Part shown: piece by piece, positions 54,346-64,000 of the stretch
Numbering within the stretch: the stretch's first letter is position 1
How the letters are laid out: each line of letters opens with the position of its first letter
DNA from: Panulirus ornatus
Taxonomy: Eukaryota > Arthropoda > Malacostraca > Decapoda > Palinuridae
Direction: 5' to 3'
Length of the DNA stretch: 64,000 bases
NCBI RefSeq assembly: GCF_036320965.1
Contig: NC_092241.1
Coordinates: forward strand, 6,444,252-6,508,251
Position numbers and translations under genes: made by a program
The notes under the pieces: model-generated
The model's input: only the letters and a program-made list of their open reading frames with translations
Database searches by the model: none
What the model was told of the DNA's origin: nothing

Positions 54346-54660
54346 CTGTGCACCAGACATGTATAAAATCACTACCCTCACTCACAGACATTGTGATATG
54401 ATATATTCACTGAGTCATAATATTATGTTGCACAATTGGGACATAATTCCTGTAGACCTTATATAGCCAAGGGTCGTGTACCACTGCCATGGGGGAAGGG
54501 ATGGCTATATAAAGCAAGGGAACAGATGTGTGAGGATATGAAACAGAATCCAGTCCTATGGAAAGGGAATCTGACGTTACTGAAGCCATTTTAGGCGTCG
54601 ATATAAAGTTTCGAATTACCCAAAGTCTGTGTAGCTCCATGACCACGATTTTCTTTTTTT
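54346..54660. other. Unique spacer, no gene seen
   Basis: A 79-codon reverse frame (54407-54646) has no recognisable domain. Confidence 0.45.
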
Positions 54661-54669
54661 TTTCTTTAA

Positions 54670-55115
54670 TTTGTAGGTTCCAGTCAGGGCCAAAGGTCTA
54701 CATCAAGGCTAGGCCTTAATTGAAATATAGAGAGAATTATGAAATGGAAAATGAAGAGATAAGGGAAAGTATCTACGGATTTTTGAAAGAAAGTGATGAA
54801 TATGTCTTTTGAAATATGCCAGGTCATAGTTATTGGGAAAGAAATGAGAAGGTAGATTTCCAAAGCTTCGACGTGTCAGGAAAGAAGCAGGTATCAAAAC
54901 GGCCCACCCTTGAGTGTTGCCGATGGCAATACACAGTAATCAAGCGACGCAGCTGCTTGCCAAGTATTGTGTGGTCTAGCTAGTGGTGGGGGGGGCACAC
55001 AAGCAGCCAACTCTCGGGAGCAAAAACTAAAATAATACCTGCAGAAGATGGAAAGTGAACCAACATTTTAGGCGTAGGACAAGGGAGGGGAGGGGTCAAG
55101 TTTTGAAGTTAGCTT
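54670..55115 (+). repeat. Dispersed repeat GCTTCGACGTGT, copy A
   Basis: About 440 bp share the order of words CTTAAT(T)GAAATATAGAGAG, CCAAAGCTTCGACGTGT, ATCAAAACGGCC, GCACACAAGCAGCCA, AATACCTGCAGAAGA and GAAAGTGAACCAACAT with 59.52-59.94 kb. Roughly 80-85 percent similar by eye. No coding frame survives; the parent element is unknown. Confidence 0.85.
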
Positions 55116-55164
55116 AGGGTGGTTTATGAGGTCGGATCGCTCTCGACTCAACTCTGTCAAGTAA

Positions 55165-55425
55165 AGATTCAGAGCTAGAGTAAATGAAGGCTCATTTACT
55201 TGATTATTTATATAGATGAAGCCTCGTAGGATACAGATCTGGCATAAATGAAGCCTCATTCACTTAACTGTTTGTAGATGAAGCCCCGTAGGATTCAGAG
55301 CTAGCATAAATGAAGCCTCATTTACTTGATTGTTTGTATAGATGAAGCCTCGAAGGATTCAGAGCTAGCATAAATGAAGCCTCATTTACTTGTTTATAAA
55401 TGAAGCCTCGTCGTCTTAACTTGAG
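55165..55425. repeat. Tandem repeat, about 62-67 bp unit, 4 copies
   Basis: Units contain GATTCAGAGCTAGCATAAAT, GAAGCCTCATTTACTTG and TATAGATGAAGCCTCGTAGG. It runs into the LINE fragment at 55440. Confidence 0.9.
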
Positions 55426-55439
55426 AGGTGACTGACTCA

Positions 55440-56118
55440 GGGAAGGGTGGGACCATGGAAGCTGAAGTAAGTCATAGGGTGGGGGAGGGGGCGAAAGTTC
55501 TGGGTGCGTTGAAAAATGCGTGGAAGGTGAGAACATTATCTCGGAAAGCAAAAATGGGTATATTTGAAGGAGTAGTGGTTCCAACAATGTTGTATGGTTG
55601 CGAGGCGTGGGCTATGGATAGAGTTGTGCGGAGGAGGGTGGATGTGCTGAAAATGAGATGTTTGAGGACAGTATGTGGTGTGAGGTGGTTTGACCGAGTA
55701 AGTAATGTAAGGGTAAGAGAGATGTGTGGTAATAAAAAGAGTGTGGTTGAGAGAGCAGAAGAAGGTGTTTTGAAATGGTTTGGGCGCATGGAGAGAATGA
55801 GTGAGGAAAGATTGACAAAGAGGATATGTGTGTCAGAGGTGGAGGGAACGAGAAGTGGGAGACCAAATTGGAGGTGGAAAGATGGAGTGAAAAAGATCTT
55901 GAGTGATCGGGGCCTGAACATGCAGGAGGGTGACAGGCGTGCAAGGAATAGAGTGAATTGGAACGATGTGGTATACCGGGGTCGACGTGCTGTCAATGGA
56001 TTGAACCAGGGCATGTGAAGCGTCTGGGGTAAACCATGAAAAGTTTTGTGGGGCCTGGATGTGGAAAGGGAGCTGTGGTTTCGGTGCATTATACATGACA
56101 GCTAGAGACTGAGTGTGA
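55440..56118 (+). mobile_element. RTE-like LINE 3' half
   Basis: The copy begins at GGGACCATGGAAGCTGAAGT (thumb, TMEAEVSHRVGEGAKVLGAL) and gives one open frame of about 190 codons through YGCEAWAMDRVVRRRVDVLK to the stop near 56018, then a 3' untranslated region ending before GTGTGAACG. The tail is replaced by the dispersed repeat that follows. One codon is missing relative to other copies at GTRSGRPNWRWKDG. Confidence 0.92.
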
Positions 56119-56320
56119 ACGAAAGGATCACAATTTTGCGCGTGATCAAGATATTCCTATGAATCCACGGGGAAAATGAAGCACGAGAAGTTCCCAAGCG
56201 CACGTTCGTGTAATAATCACATCATCAGGGGAGACACAAGAGAGAAATATAACAGTCAGTTGATATACATCGAAGAGACGAGGCTAGGACGCCATTTGGT
56301 AAACATGTGATTGTCCAAAA
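56118..56320 (+). repeat. Dispersed repeat CCACGGGGAAAATGAA, copy 4, longest
   Basis: It starts AAAGGATCACAATTTTGCGC and includes GAATCCACGGGGAAAATGAA, ATAATCACATCATCAGGGGA, GAGAAATATAACAGTCAGTT and ATCGAAGAGACGAGGCTAGG. Part of the last segment also occurs inverted in the 39.6 kb fold-back copy, so the element is at least 200 bp. Confidence 0.87.
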
Positions 56321-56374
56321 CATGTATTCATATGACGGTCAGCTTGTCCACCAAGGAGACGGGAATCCGGTTCC

Positions 56375-56440
56375 AAAGAGGATCGGTTGACAAAGTGGAT
56401 CGGTTGACAAAGAGGATCGGTTGACAAAGAGGATCGGTTG
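56375..56440. repeat. 17 bp tandem repeat GAGGATCGGTTGACAAA
   Basis: Four units of AGGATCGGTTGACAAAG, the last changed to GGTTGGTAATACG. Confidence 0.93.
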
Positions 56441-57440
56441 GTAATACGATCGCAGACAAGAGGATCCAGTCCTTTCAACAGGAAATGTAACCCCGCTTTT
56501 TAAACCAGTTCGTCTGGTGCCAGATGAGGATCACTTCCCTTTATGGTATTGGTGTGGGAGATGTGCATTATGCCATTTATAAGCAATACAAACAAATAAA
56601 CAAGGCCGAATGGAATATGTCGATGATAGAATCAAACGTATACCTACTCTAATCGTATTCTTATTACATAACCCAAATATTTTTTTTACAAACTCAAGGC
56701 TGTTCAGTTCCATATATACAACCCTATCGCAACCGAAACGCCATCAGTGATTAATGTATAGTTCTCCAATCCATTTAGATTGGTGATTAATTGTCCGAAG
56801 AGGAGAAAAAAAACATAGAAAAACAGGTTTCAGAGCCATTCGACCATCCCCACCTTACGAGTAACTGTAAACCATATTGACCCTGGGCATAGCAAGAGCA
56901 GGTAGGGCAGTCTTCGCCGATGCTCACCGAAGAGGATAAACCTCCCATGAAATGGATGCCATTATAATGGCAAAGTCCCGGAAGCCTTTTACGTATACGA
57001 AGACCAATGTGGTCCAAGTCACCCCTCATCCATTACCTGTCAGGGAGCTGGATGGCTCGAATACCAACCCTCCATAAGAGGTTGTGTCTTATGCAGGTAT
57101 GCGCAGACGCTGATTACTACACAGATCAACGTAAAAGGGGTTTATCTATTGTTTTTTTGGGGGGTCTAGACTTACCCCAGACGACGCAGAGAGAGGTGAT
57201 AAAAACTCGTCAGCTCCGCATCCTGGCAAGTCACACTTGTTATCGAATGTCACTAGTTTGTGACTATGGATTCGGGCTGCCATTTCAATTGTGAAGTTGA
57301 CAGGTGTCTTAAAGGAAGTGCATCGCTAAACAAGTCTATGTATGGTCACTGGCTCCTAGGATACTGTCAGAAGAATTTTGAACTTCATTATCATACGTCG
57401 TTAAAATGTTAGGGATCATGCTAATGGCGATTACAAAATG
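56441..57440. other. Unique region, no gene recognised
   Basis: A reverse frame of 80 codons (56787-57029) and a forward frame of 95 codons (57007-57294) have ordinary composition, but I recognise neither and see no splice partners. Confidence 0.4.
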
Positions 57441-57444
57441 CGTA

Positions 57445-57680
57445 TTTAACTGTCAGTAACTATGCGTAGGCGATGCGTATGTAACTGTCAGTAACTATGC
57501 GTAGGCGATGCGTATGTAACTGTCAGTAACTATGCGTAGGCGATGCGTATGTAACTGTCAGTAACTATGCGTAGGCGATGCGTATGTAACTGTCAGTAAG
57601 TATGCGTAGGCGATGCGTATGTAACTGTCAGTAAGTATGCGTAGGCGATGCGTATGTAACTGTCAGTAACTATGATGTTG
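57445..57680. repeat. 35 bp tandem repeat, about 6-7 copies
   Basis: Identical units of GCGTATGTAACTGTCAGTAA plus CTATGCGTAGGCGAT; two units have AAGTATG instead of AACTATG. Confidence 0.96.
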
Positions 57681-58120
57681 CGTAGGCTATCCATTCTACC
57701 AGGCTAAAACCAAATACAGTTCGTATTTCTATTTTTTTTTTTCACTTTTATTGTCATCCTACGATAGACTAATATTATCAAACAGGCCCCCTCACCCTAG
57801 TCCCTCCCTAAGACTTCTTTTCCACTAAGCTCTTCAAAGCAGCTAAGACCACAAGAAATTGTATACAAAACTCCTTGAAACCAGAATTGTACACATAATT
57901 AATCCGTTGGAAACTCTCCACTCATTTTCGTTGGAGGGACTGCCACGGTAGACTGGTGGCGTGGAATTGCCCAGTCATGTCAACACAGACAGCGGCGACC
58001 CAAACAGAGGAACTGCCCAGTTAAACCTGAAATTCTTGTTTGATTCCACAAAGAGGAAGCTCGAACGGGGGGAGGGGGTCTTGCTGGCGTTTCCGTGACT
58101 GAGCCATGAACATTGTCGCC
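57681..58120. other. Unique spacer, no gene seen
   Basis: No coding frame or repeat recognised. Confidence 0.45.
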
Positions 58121-58124
58121 AGTT

Positions 58125-58800
58125 AATGATAATCTAACCTTGGCAGAAGCTGTCAAACTCATAAAGTTTCCACTAAGAAATAGATACAAAATGAGCCACT
58201 AGTTCATCTACTGACACAGTGCTGTTGGAGTGGGGGTGTGGAGGGTAGTAGAAAGGCATTGATCGAAGACGAAAGAAAGTTAAGGGAGAGAAGTTTAACA
58301 TAGTCTAACCTTGGCAGAAGCTGTCAAACTCATAAAGTTTCCACAAGCAATAGATACAAAATGAGCCACTAGTTCATCTACTGACACAGTGCTGTTGGAG
58401 TGGGGTGTGTGGGGAGTAGTAGAAAGGCATTGATCGAAGACGAAAGAAAGTTAAGGGAGAGAAGTTTAACATAGTCTAACCTTTGCAGAAGCTGTCAAAC
58501 TCATAAAGTTTCCACAAGCAATAGATACAAAATGAGCCACTAGTTCATCTACTAACACAGTGCTGTTGGAGTGGGGGTGTGTGGGGAGTAGTAGAAAGGC
58601 ATTGATCGAAGACGAAAGAAAGTTAAGGGAGAGAAGTTTAACATAGTCTAACCTTTGCAGAGGCTGTCAAACTCATAAAGTTTCCACAAGCAATAGATAC
58701 AAAATGAGCCACTAGTTCATCTACTGACACAGTGCTGTTGGAGTGGGGGGGTAGTAGAAAGGCATTGATCGAAGACGAAAGAAAGTTAAGGGAGAAAGCC
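58125..58800. repeat. 171-174 bp tandem repeat, 4 copies
   Basis: TCTAACCTTTGCAGAAGCTG recurs at about 58132, 58304, 58477 and 58649, with TTCCACAAGCAATAGATACA, CTGACACAGTGCTGTTGGAG and GGCATTGATCGAAGACGAAA in each unit. Copies differ by small G-run indels. The unit length is in the range of classical satellite monomers. Confidence 0.94.
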
Positions 58801-59510
58801 ATTTGGAAAACACGTTAAATGAAAGTTCAATACGAAGGTTAGGTGTTGTACGATATAGGGCGAAAGGTCGACTGGCCAAGTTTTGTAGGAGACTGGAAGA
58901 CAGTGAAGGATTTGGGGTAGAAAGACTGGAAAGAATGCGTAGAGAAGTCGTCTACTGTAACGAAAAGTGGGACCATGTATTGTCTGTCTGTCATGCAAAA
59001 GGAATACGTATGGAGTGTTCCACGGAAAGCTACGTATATTTCTGATTATCTTTTATCACATTTAAAGATATTCATATCTGTTACTTTTGTATTGGTTTTC
59101 TGTTGAATAGAAACCTTTAAGAGATGACTAGTTCTATACGTTCTGAGAGGTCTGTTGACGAAATATTCTAATAGACTGTGTTCTCTATCCCTTCCATGAA
59201 GGTCAAAGAAAACGGATCAATAGGAAAGGGGGAAATATATCAGCTCAATACTTTGGGAAACACAATAATATAAGCGTTTAGATGGGAAGGATGAAGTGCT
59301 GTTGCATAGAATTGAACACCGATCATAATGAGATGGGAATGTATTGGATCTCTTTTGTTACTGGGTTTTGGAGTTGAGGAGTTTGTGGTTGCTTGGCAGT
59401 CGGTGATTGTTCTGTGTGCTCCTGTGTTTTGTGTGGCTTGCCACATTCACATATATTAGCTTTGGGCAGGGTAAAGGACCAGGTAGATAAAGCGTACCTT
59501 AGGGTGTACA
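58801..59510. other. Unique region, no gene recognised
   Basis: An 80-codon forward frame (58803-59045) starts with a non-ATG codon and continues out of the last satellite unit. No domain is recognised. Confidence 0.4.
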
Positions 59511-59514
59511 TATA

Positions 59515-59940
59515 TTTTTCCAGTCAAGGACTAAAGTCTACATTAAGACTGAGCCTTAAATGGAATATAGAGAGGATTATGAAAGGGAACTAGAAGAGAC
59601 AAGGGAAAGTATGAACGAATTTTGGAGGAAGTGAGAAACTTGTCTTTTAGAATGCGCCAGGTTATAGTTACTGGGAAAGACATGAAAAGGTCGAGAGTTC
59701 CAAAGCTTCGACGTGTAAGGAAGGGAACAGTTATCAAAACGGCCTACCTTTGAGTTGCCAACGTCACATAGTAATCATGTGAGGCAGTAGATCGCCGAGT
59801 ATTGCATGGCCTAGTTAGTGGTGGGGGGGCACACAAGCAGCCAGCTCTCGGGGAGCAAAAAGTAATACCTGCAGAAGAGGGAAAGTGAACCAACATAGCG
59901 GCGTAGGGCAAGAGGATCAAGTTTTAAAGTTAGCCTGGGA
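59515..59940 (+). repeat. Dispersed repeat GCTTCGACGTGT, copy B
   Basis: Same word order and orientation as copy A at 54.67-55.12 kb, including AGTTCCAAAGCTTCGACGTG, ATCAAAACGGCCTACC and CACACAAGCAGCCAGCTCTC. About 4.8 kb separates the two, so these are two insertions or a segmental duplication. Confidence 0.85.
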
Positions 59941-59962
59941 GAGTTGATCAGTCGAACCGCTT

Positions 59963-60027
<65 letters not shown>
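59963..60027. repeat. (GA)n microsatellite
   Basis: About 31 GA dinucleotides. Confidence 0.98.
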
Positions 60028-60950
60028 GAATCACCTTTTTACGTCATTCCTTCATCTTTGACCTATTTTATATGCACCGTGTAAATAAACCGTATTGTCC
60101 CTCGCTCTCTCATATGTACCTGCGCTACATATATCGCCACTCGATTTTTTCTCTCCTTACCCGTGGAACTTTCCTTTCAACATCATTCAAACTTCAGAGG
60201 ACCTCGCGTTTGAGTTTTCATTTACAGACGAAGAAAGGATATAATATACAGACTTGAAAGGATCCCCCTTTTCTCGCCTTAACGGAGACTCCCCCCCGAA
60301 TGAGCTTCTGTTTTGCTCGTTTTTCTTTGATGAGGTGACTGACGTGTCATAGGCAAAAGATGCTCCAGTCAAGGCCATCTCGGTTGAAGAGAAAATGCGT
60401 GAGAGAAAAAAAAGAAATAAGGAGGTTATTCAGCAGCTCCCACAGGCGTTTGGAGACGTGACTCTCCAAGGTATAGATAGGTTCCAGGACGAGAGAAGTC
60501 AAAGGGAATCACACAAATACGCTGTTCAAGGGAGAAGATGGTAATACAACGGTTCATCTTCGTGTGGTTAGTTTTCGCAAAAAAAAAAAAATGACTATGG
60601 AAGCATATTAAGTTCCCATTCTTCAGCTCTACCTCCTTCACTCTGGACATCATCTTTTGAATATTTCTTTCTCACCAGTCTATTCCTTTTTTTTTTTGGC
60701 TGTTTATGTATCGATCTGTTCTTTCTATTTCATAAATAACATTGGCCATCAAGGATTCTTCTGTTCCTTTTTCCCCACATCAGTGATATTTCTGTTTGTC
60801 TTCCTCACTCGTCTGAGTCACTTGGCGTCTTGACAGATCACACTGTATAGGGGAGCGGGTAAAGAGTTTGGATTTCCAGGTAGTGGTAAAAGAAAGAAGA
60901 AAGTCTCCAATCAATGGACAGTAGATTATAATAAGGGACGTGAATGGACA
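60028..60950. other. Unique region, no gene recognised
   Basis: AT-rich sequence. It may include decayed 5' parts of the LINE relic that follows, but I could not align any motif. Confidence 0.4.
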
Positions 60951-60954
60951 AAGA

Positions 60955-61265
60955 GTTTCACAGGAGCCTCTTTGAAAGGGGTTGAGGCTCCCTTTGGCCT
61001 GGCCAAGGGTTTTTCGCTGGGGAACCATTGTTCTTCTTGATCCATATAAATGATTTGCTGGAAGGATTCGAGATTTTCCTGTGTTGCTGCGTTCAGTTGT
61101 GTGTATCTGAATACCTTTGCGGATGATCTGAAATAAAAGTTTACGAGGGATGTTGAAAAAAAAACAAAAAACGAGGGAGATTGCATCACCTTACAAGGGG
61201 ACCTAGATAGATTCCAAAGTTGGTCTGATACATGGTTCATGAAGTCAATCCAAATAAAACACTGA
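60955..61265 (+). pseudogene. Relic of a second LINE reverse transcriptase (Jockey/CR1 type)
   Basis: Two frames on the plus strand give EPLFFLIHINDLLEGFE, which matches the common LLFLIYINDL motif, and then FADDLK with a TAA followed by LQGDLDRFQSWSDTWFM, which matches the usual region after the YADD/FADD box. The motif spacing is right for an RT palm, but the frames differ and a stop follows FADDLK. The motif style differs from the RTE-like family in this window, so it is a separate lineage. Strongly decayed. Confidence 0.7.
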
Positions 61266-62310
61266 GGAATCGGACACAACTAAAAAGAGAAAAAGAAATA
61301 AAAGGCCTCTATCTCAATACCATATATCCGGAAAAAAAATACCCAGCAACATACAAGTTACAGGAATAGGTTTGTGCCAGAAACTTGGGAATTTCCAGTC
61401 TTTCGAATGTATTTCAGGCCATTTTCCAGGCTTGAAAAAGGCTTGGAAAAAAAAAATATAGTCGAAAGCTTGGAGCTCCTTTGTTTATATTTCCAATGCT
61501 GTACGTGTGTGTGGGATTTACTGTTTTTCTGGCGCTACCTCGCTGACGCGGGAAACATACATATGTATTACCAGCGCTCATCAATAAGATGAATTATGAA
61601 AACCTTTCCAGCCTGTATCATTAAAGGGTCAGATATGTAAACTATTCGCTAAGGGTCAGCCATGCAAACTATAAACATCTACAAATACCCTTTTTATCAA
61701 AGATCAGACATGTGAAAATTGCAAGCCATCAAATCAGGGACCAGGTAGGTAAACTACTTACCCCCTCGTCAGAAATAATTAGACTTGTTAACTAAGTAAT
61801 CATCGTTAAGGAGCGAATGTTTAGCTAAGCCCAACCAATCAAAACACTGTCCCGGATTCGATATATATATGTAAACCAACCAATCGCTGTGTGGTCGTAA
61901 CTTCCATATTATATTTCAGGTATGGCGTGTTCGTTCGGGGTATATGAGGGTGTGGGGTGAATTTTTCCTCCCTCCTTCTCATCATCACTGCCCGTGGATA
62001 GCACCACACACACATACACACACACAGAGTCTATATTGCGCACCCTTATGCTCATCTTACGCGCGGCGGCGCAAAAGAAATGCGATGGGCGCCCATGTGG
62101 GCTTTGACCTCTCCAGCCCTGAGTGATCCCCCAACTCCCTCCCTCCCTCAGCTCCTCCAGGAGGCTCCACACACTACTACGTAACCCGTTACGTGGCATC
62201 CCTGCTACTTAATACCCCCATGGTGTCCCCTCCATCCTCATATCTCCAGCAGGAAGTGCGACAGGGCGCAACCACCCGCTCGATAAATGGATCTGCGACA
62301 GCTGTAATCT
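61266..62310. other. Unique region with one solo hairpin tail
   Basis: GGCGCTACCTCGCTGACGCG at about 61531-61550 is the LINE/SINE terminal hairpin word without any other element sequence. Between 61620 and 61780 there are degenerate repeats of GGTCAGATATGTAAACTA type. No gene is recognised. Confidence 0.5.
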
Positions 62311-62319
62311 CTCTTCCAG

Positions 62320-62715
62320 GTCCCCGTCCGTAGGCTGTAGTCTACTCACAGGCCCCGTCCGTAGGCTGTGGTCTACTTACAGGCCCCGTCCGTAGGCTGT
62401 GGTCTACTCACAGGCCCCGTCCGTAAGCTGTGGTCTACTTACATGTCCCGTCCGTGGGCTGTGGTCTACTTACAGGTCCCGTCCGTGGGCTGTGGTCTAC
62501 TCACAGGCCCCGTCCGTAGGCTGTGGTCTACTTACAGGCCCCGTCCGTAGGCTGTAGTCTACTTACAGGCCCCGTCCGTAGGCTGTGGTCTACTTACAGG
62601 TCCCGTCCGTGGGCTGTGGTCTGTTTACAGGCCCCGTCCGTAGGCTGTAGTCTACTTACAGGCCCCGTCCGTAGGCTGTGGTCTACTTACAGGCCCCGTC
62701 CGTAGGCTGTGGGGT
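62320..62715. repeat. Minisatellite, 31 bp unit, about 12-13 copies
   Basis: Units of GGCCCCGTCCGTAGGCTGTG plus GTCTACTTACA vary at TAGGC/TGGGC/TAAGC and GGCCC/GGTCC/TGTCC. The 31 bp period cycles through all frames, producing three 60-codon open frames spaced 155 bp apart. Confidence 0.95.
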
Positions 62716-63009
62716 AGGCAAAGAAGGGGACATACGTACCCAGTCACAAGGAAGAGCAGCCAAGTCCCCTTGCCCTACTTCCTCTTCCGTGTTTTTTCCC
62801 TCTTTGTTTCACCTCCTGGTTTTATTCTCCTTCCCTTATTTTTCCCCCTCCTTTCCACCTTCCCTCCTTTCCACCTCCCTTCCTTCCCTTCCCTCCCTCA
62901 CGCACTCTTGCGACACCCTTCCACTTCCTCCTACTTCCTCCTCGAGTTCGTGTGTGTGTGTGTGAGTGTGTGTGTGAGGGTGGCGCAGTCAAGCAACTGC
63001 TTGTTTCCT

Positions 63010-63011
<2 letters not shown>

Positions 63012-63080
<69 letters not shown>
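63012..63080. repeat. (CT)n microsatellite
   Basis: About 34 CT dinucleotides. Confidence 0.98.
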
Positions 63081-63081
<1 letters not shown>

Positions 63082-63162
63082 GCAACACCAACACCACCTC
63101 CTCACCCTCTTACCCCACTTCCCCACCCGTGACTCACTAAGGGAGGTGGTGAGTCACTAGGG

Positions 63163-63163
<1 letters not shown>

Positions 63164-63215
<52 letters not shown>

Positions 63216-63217
63216 GG
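63164..63217. repeat. Compound (GT)n(GA)n microsatellite
   Basis: A (GT)15 run changes directly into a (GA)11 run. Confidence 0.96.
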
Positions 63218-63380
63218 GGCAAGTGACAAGGCTGTTCCCTGATTCGACGTCGTTAATCGAGGAATTCTGATTGGTTAGCCGGGTCGGCTTCCGCTTCCTA
63301 CAGGACCGTGAAGAATATAATATAATAACCTTCTTCAGAAACCTGACCTGCGTCTGTTCACGTCTCATTATATATTCCTA

Positions 63381-63512
63381 AGTGTGTGTCTGTGTGTGTC
63401 TGTGTGTGTCTGTCAGTCTGTCAGTCTGTCTGTGTGTCTGTCAGTCTGTCAGTCTGTCAGTCTGTCTGTGTGTCTGTCAGTGTGTCAGTCTGTCAGTCTG
63501 TCAGTCTGTCTG
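63381..63512. repeat. TCTG/TCAG tetranucleotide-based repeat
   Basis: Mixture of TGTCTGTCAGTCTG and TGTGTCTGTCAG words. Confidence 0.93.
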
Positions 63513-63619
63513 TGCAATCATTTATTCATAGGAGAGTCATGTCCCCACACCACTTACGCGTCCTTGATTTTGTACACAGAAAACACAAACATTACCTGAC
63601 TTTCAAACATGGCTTATGT

Positions 63620-64000
63620 TCCAGGCATATCTCAAGAGGGAAGGAAAGGGGGGAATATATAGGTTATAGGAGCATCAATATAGGATATATGAGCAGCGGA
63701 GAGAAACGAAGGGAGGGAGATACAGGAAGACGAGGGAATGAAATGGGGGGAATATATAGGCTATAGGAGCATCAATATAGGATATATGAGCAGCGGAGAG
63801 AAACGAAGGCAGGGAGATACAGGAAGACGAGGGAATGAAATGGGGGGAATGTATAGGCTATAGGAGCATCAATATAGGATATTTGAGCAGCGGAGAGAAA
63901 CGAAGGGAGGGAGATACAGGAAGACGAGGGAAGGAAAGGGGGGAATATGTAGGCTATAGGAGCATCAATATAGGATATTTGAGCAGCGGAGAGAAACGAA
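63620..64000. repeat. 96-97 bp tandem repeat continuing past the window end
   Basis: AGCATCAATATAGGATAT recurs at 63671, 63768, 63865 and 63961, with AGCAGCGGAGAGAAACGAAG, GGAGATACAGGAAGACGAGG and GGGGGGAATATATAGGCTAT. The array is cut by the window border. Confidence 0.95.

Noticed and set aside
56787..57294. 80- and 95-codon frames as exons
   Set aside because: Protein-like composition, but no family was recognised and no consistent splice partners were found.
1..64000. Bacterial operons, prophages or viral genes
   Set aside because: No gene clusters, Shine-Dalgarno patterns or viral structural motifs are present; the only RT genes belong to non-LTR retrotransposons.

Overview
The window looks like nuclear DNA of a decapod crustacean (confidence about 0.8; I cannot name the species). 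The reasons are the extreme density of microsatellites and minisatellites, arthropod-type (TTAGG) telomere-like DNA, abundant non-LTR retrotransposon copies ending in A-rich/(TA)n tails, and a single intron-rich gene of animal type. There is no bacterial, viral or organellar gene organisation. Almost all long open frames in the window are products of stop-free tandem repeats or of dead retrotransposons.

Layout. (1) Positions 1-20.5 kb and 24.5-25.9 kb are almost wall-to-wall tandem arrays with units of 5 to 160 bp. They are separated by (CA)n, (GA)n/(CT)n, (ATT)n and (TA)n tracts, a block of degenerate TTAGG repeats, and one probable terminal-inverted-repeat MITE (14.2 kb). One minisatellite family, with core TACCGTCGTGTTCAAGGGTC, occurs at three separate places and in both orientations. 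(2) Positions 21-23.3, 26.3-29.7, 32.4-34.9, 38.4-39.9, 43.1-44.4, 46.2-48.8 and 55.4-56.1 kb hold many 5'-truncated copies of one RTE-like non-LTR retrotransposon. None carries an endonuclease domain. Two copies are close to intact over the reverse transcriptase and C-terminal domain. (3) Positions 33.58-45.89 kb on the minus strand hold the only gene I can support: a five-exon homologue of human C9orf85 (DUF2039 family). All exons were joined by canonical GT-AG sites with matching phases into a 235-residue protein. Its introns and upstream flank are full of the same retrotransposon. (4) Positions 48.8-62.3 kb are mostly anonymous sequence with two SINE-like copies, several tandem arrays, a two-copy dispersed repeat, and a relic of a second LINE type at 61 kb. 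(5) Positions 62.3-64 kb return to tandem arrays; the last one runs off the window.

How the parts relate. The RTE-like element and the SINE-like element share a 3'-terminal stem-loop (CGCTACCTCGC ... GCGGGA) followed by an A-rich/(TA)n tail. This fits a LINE-SINE pair in which the LINE reverse transcriptase recognises a common hairpin. It is the best candidate for an interacting system here. A second candidate is an array at 25.2-25.9 kb made of about 16 direct repeats of AGGTCA-type half-sites with one-base spacing (DR1), which would be a dense potential nuclear-receptor binding platform.

Limits. Array boundaries and copy numbers were read by eye and may be off by a unit. Element clade names are inferred from motifs, not from searches.
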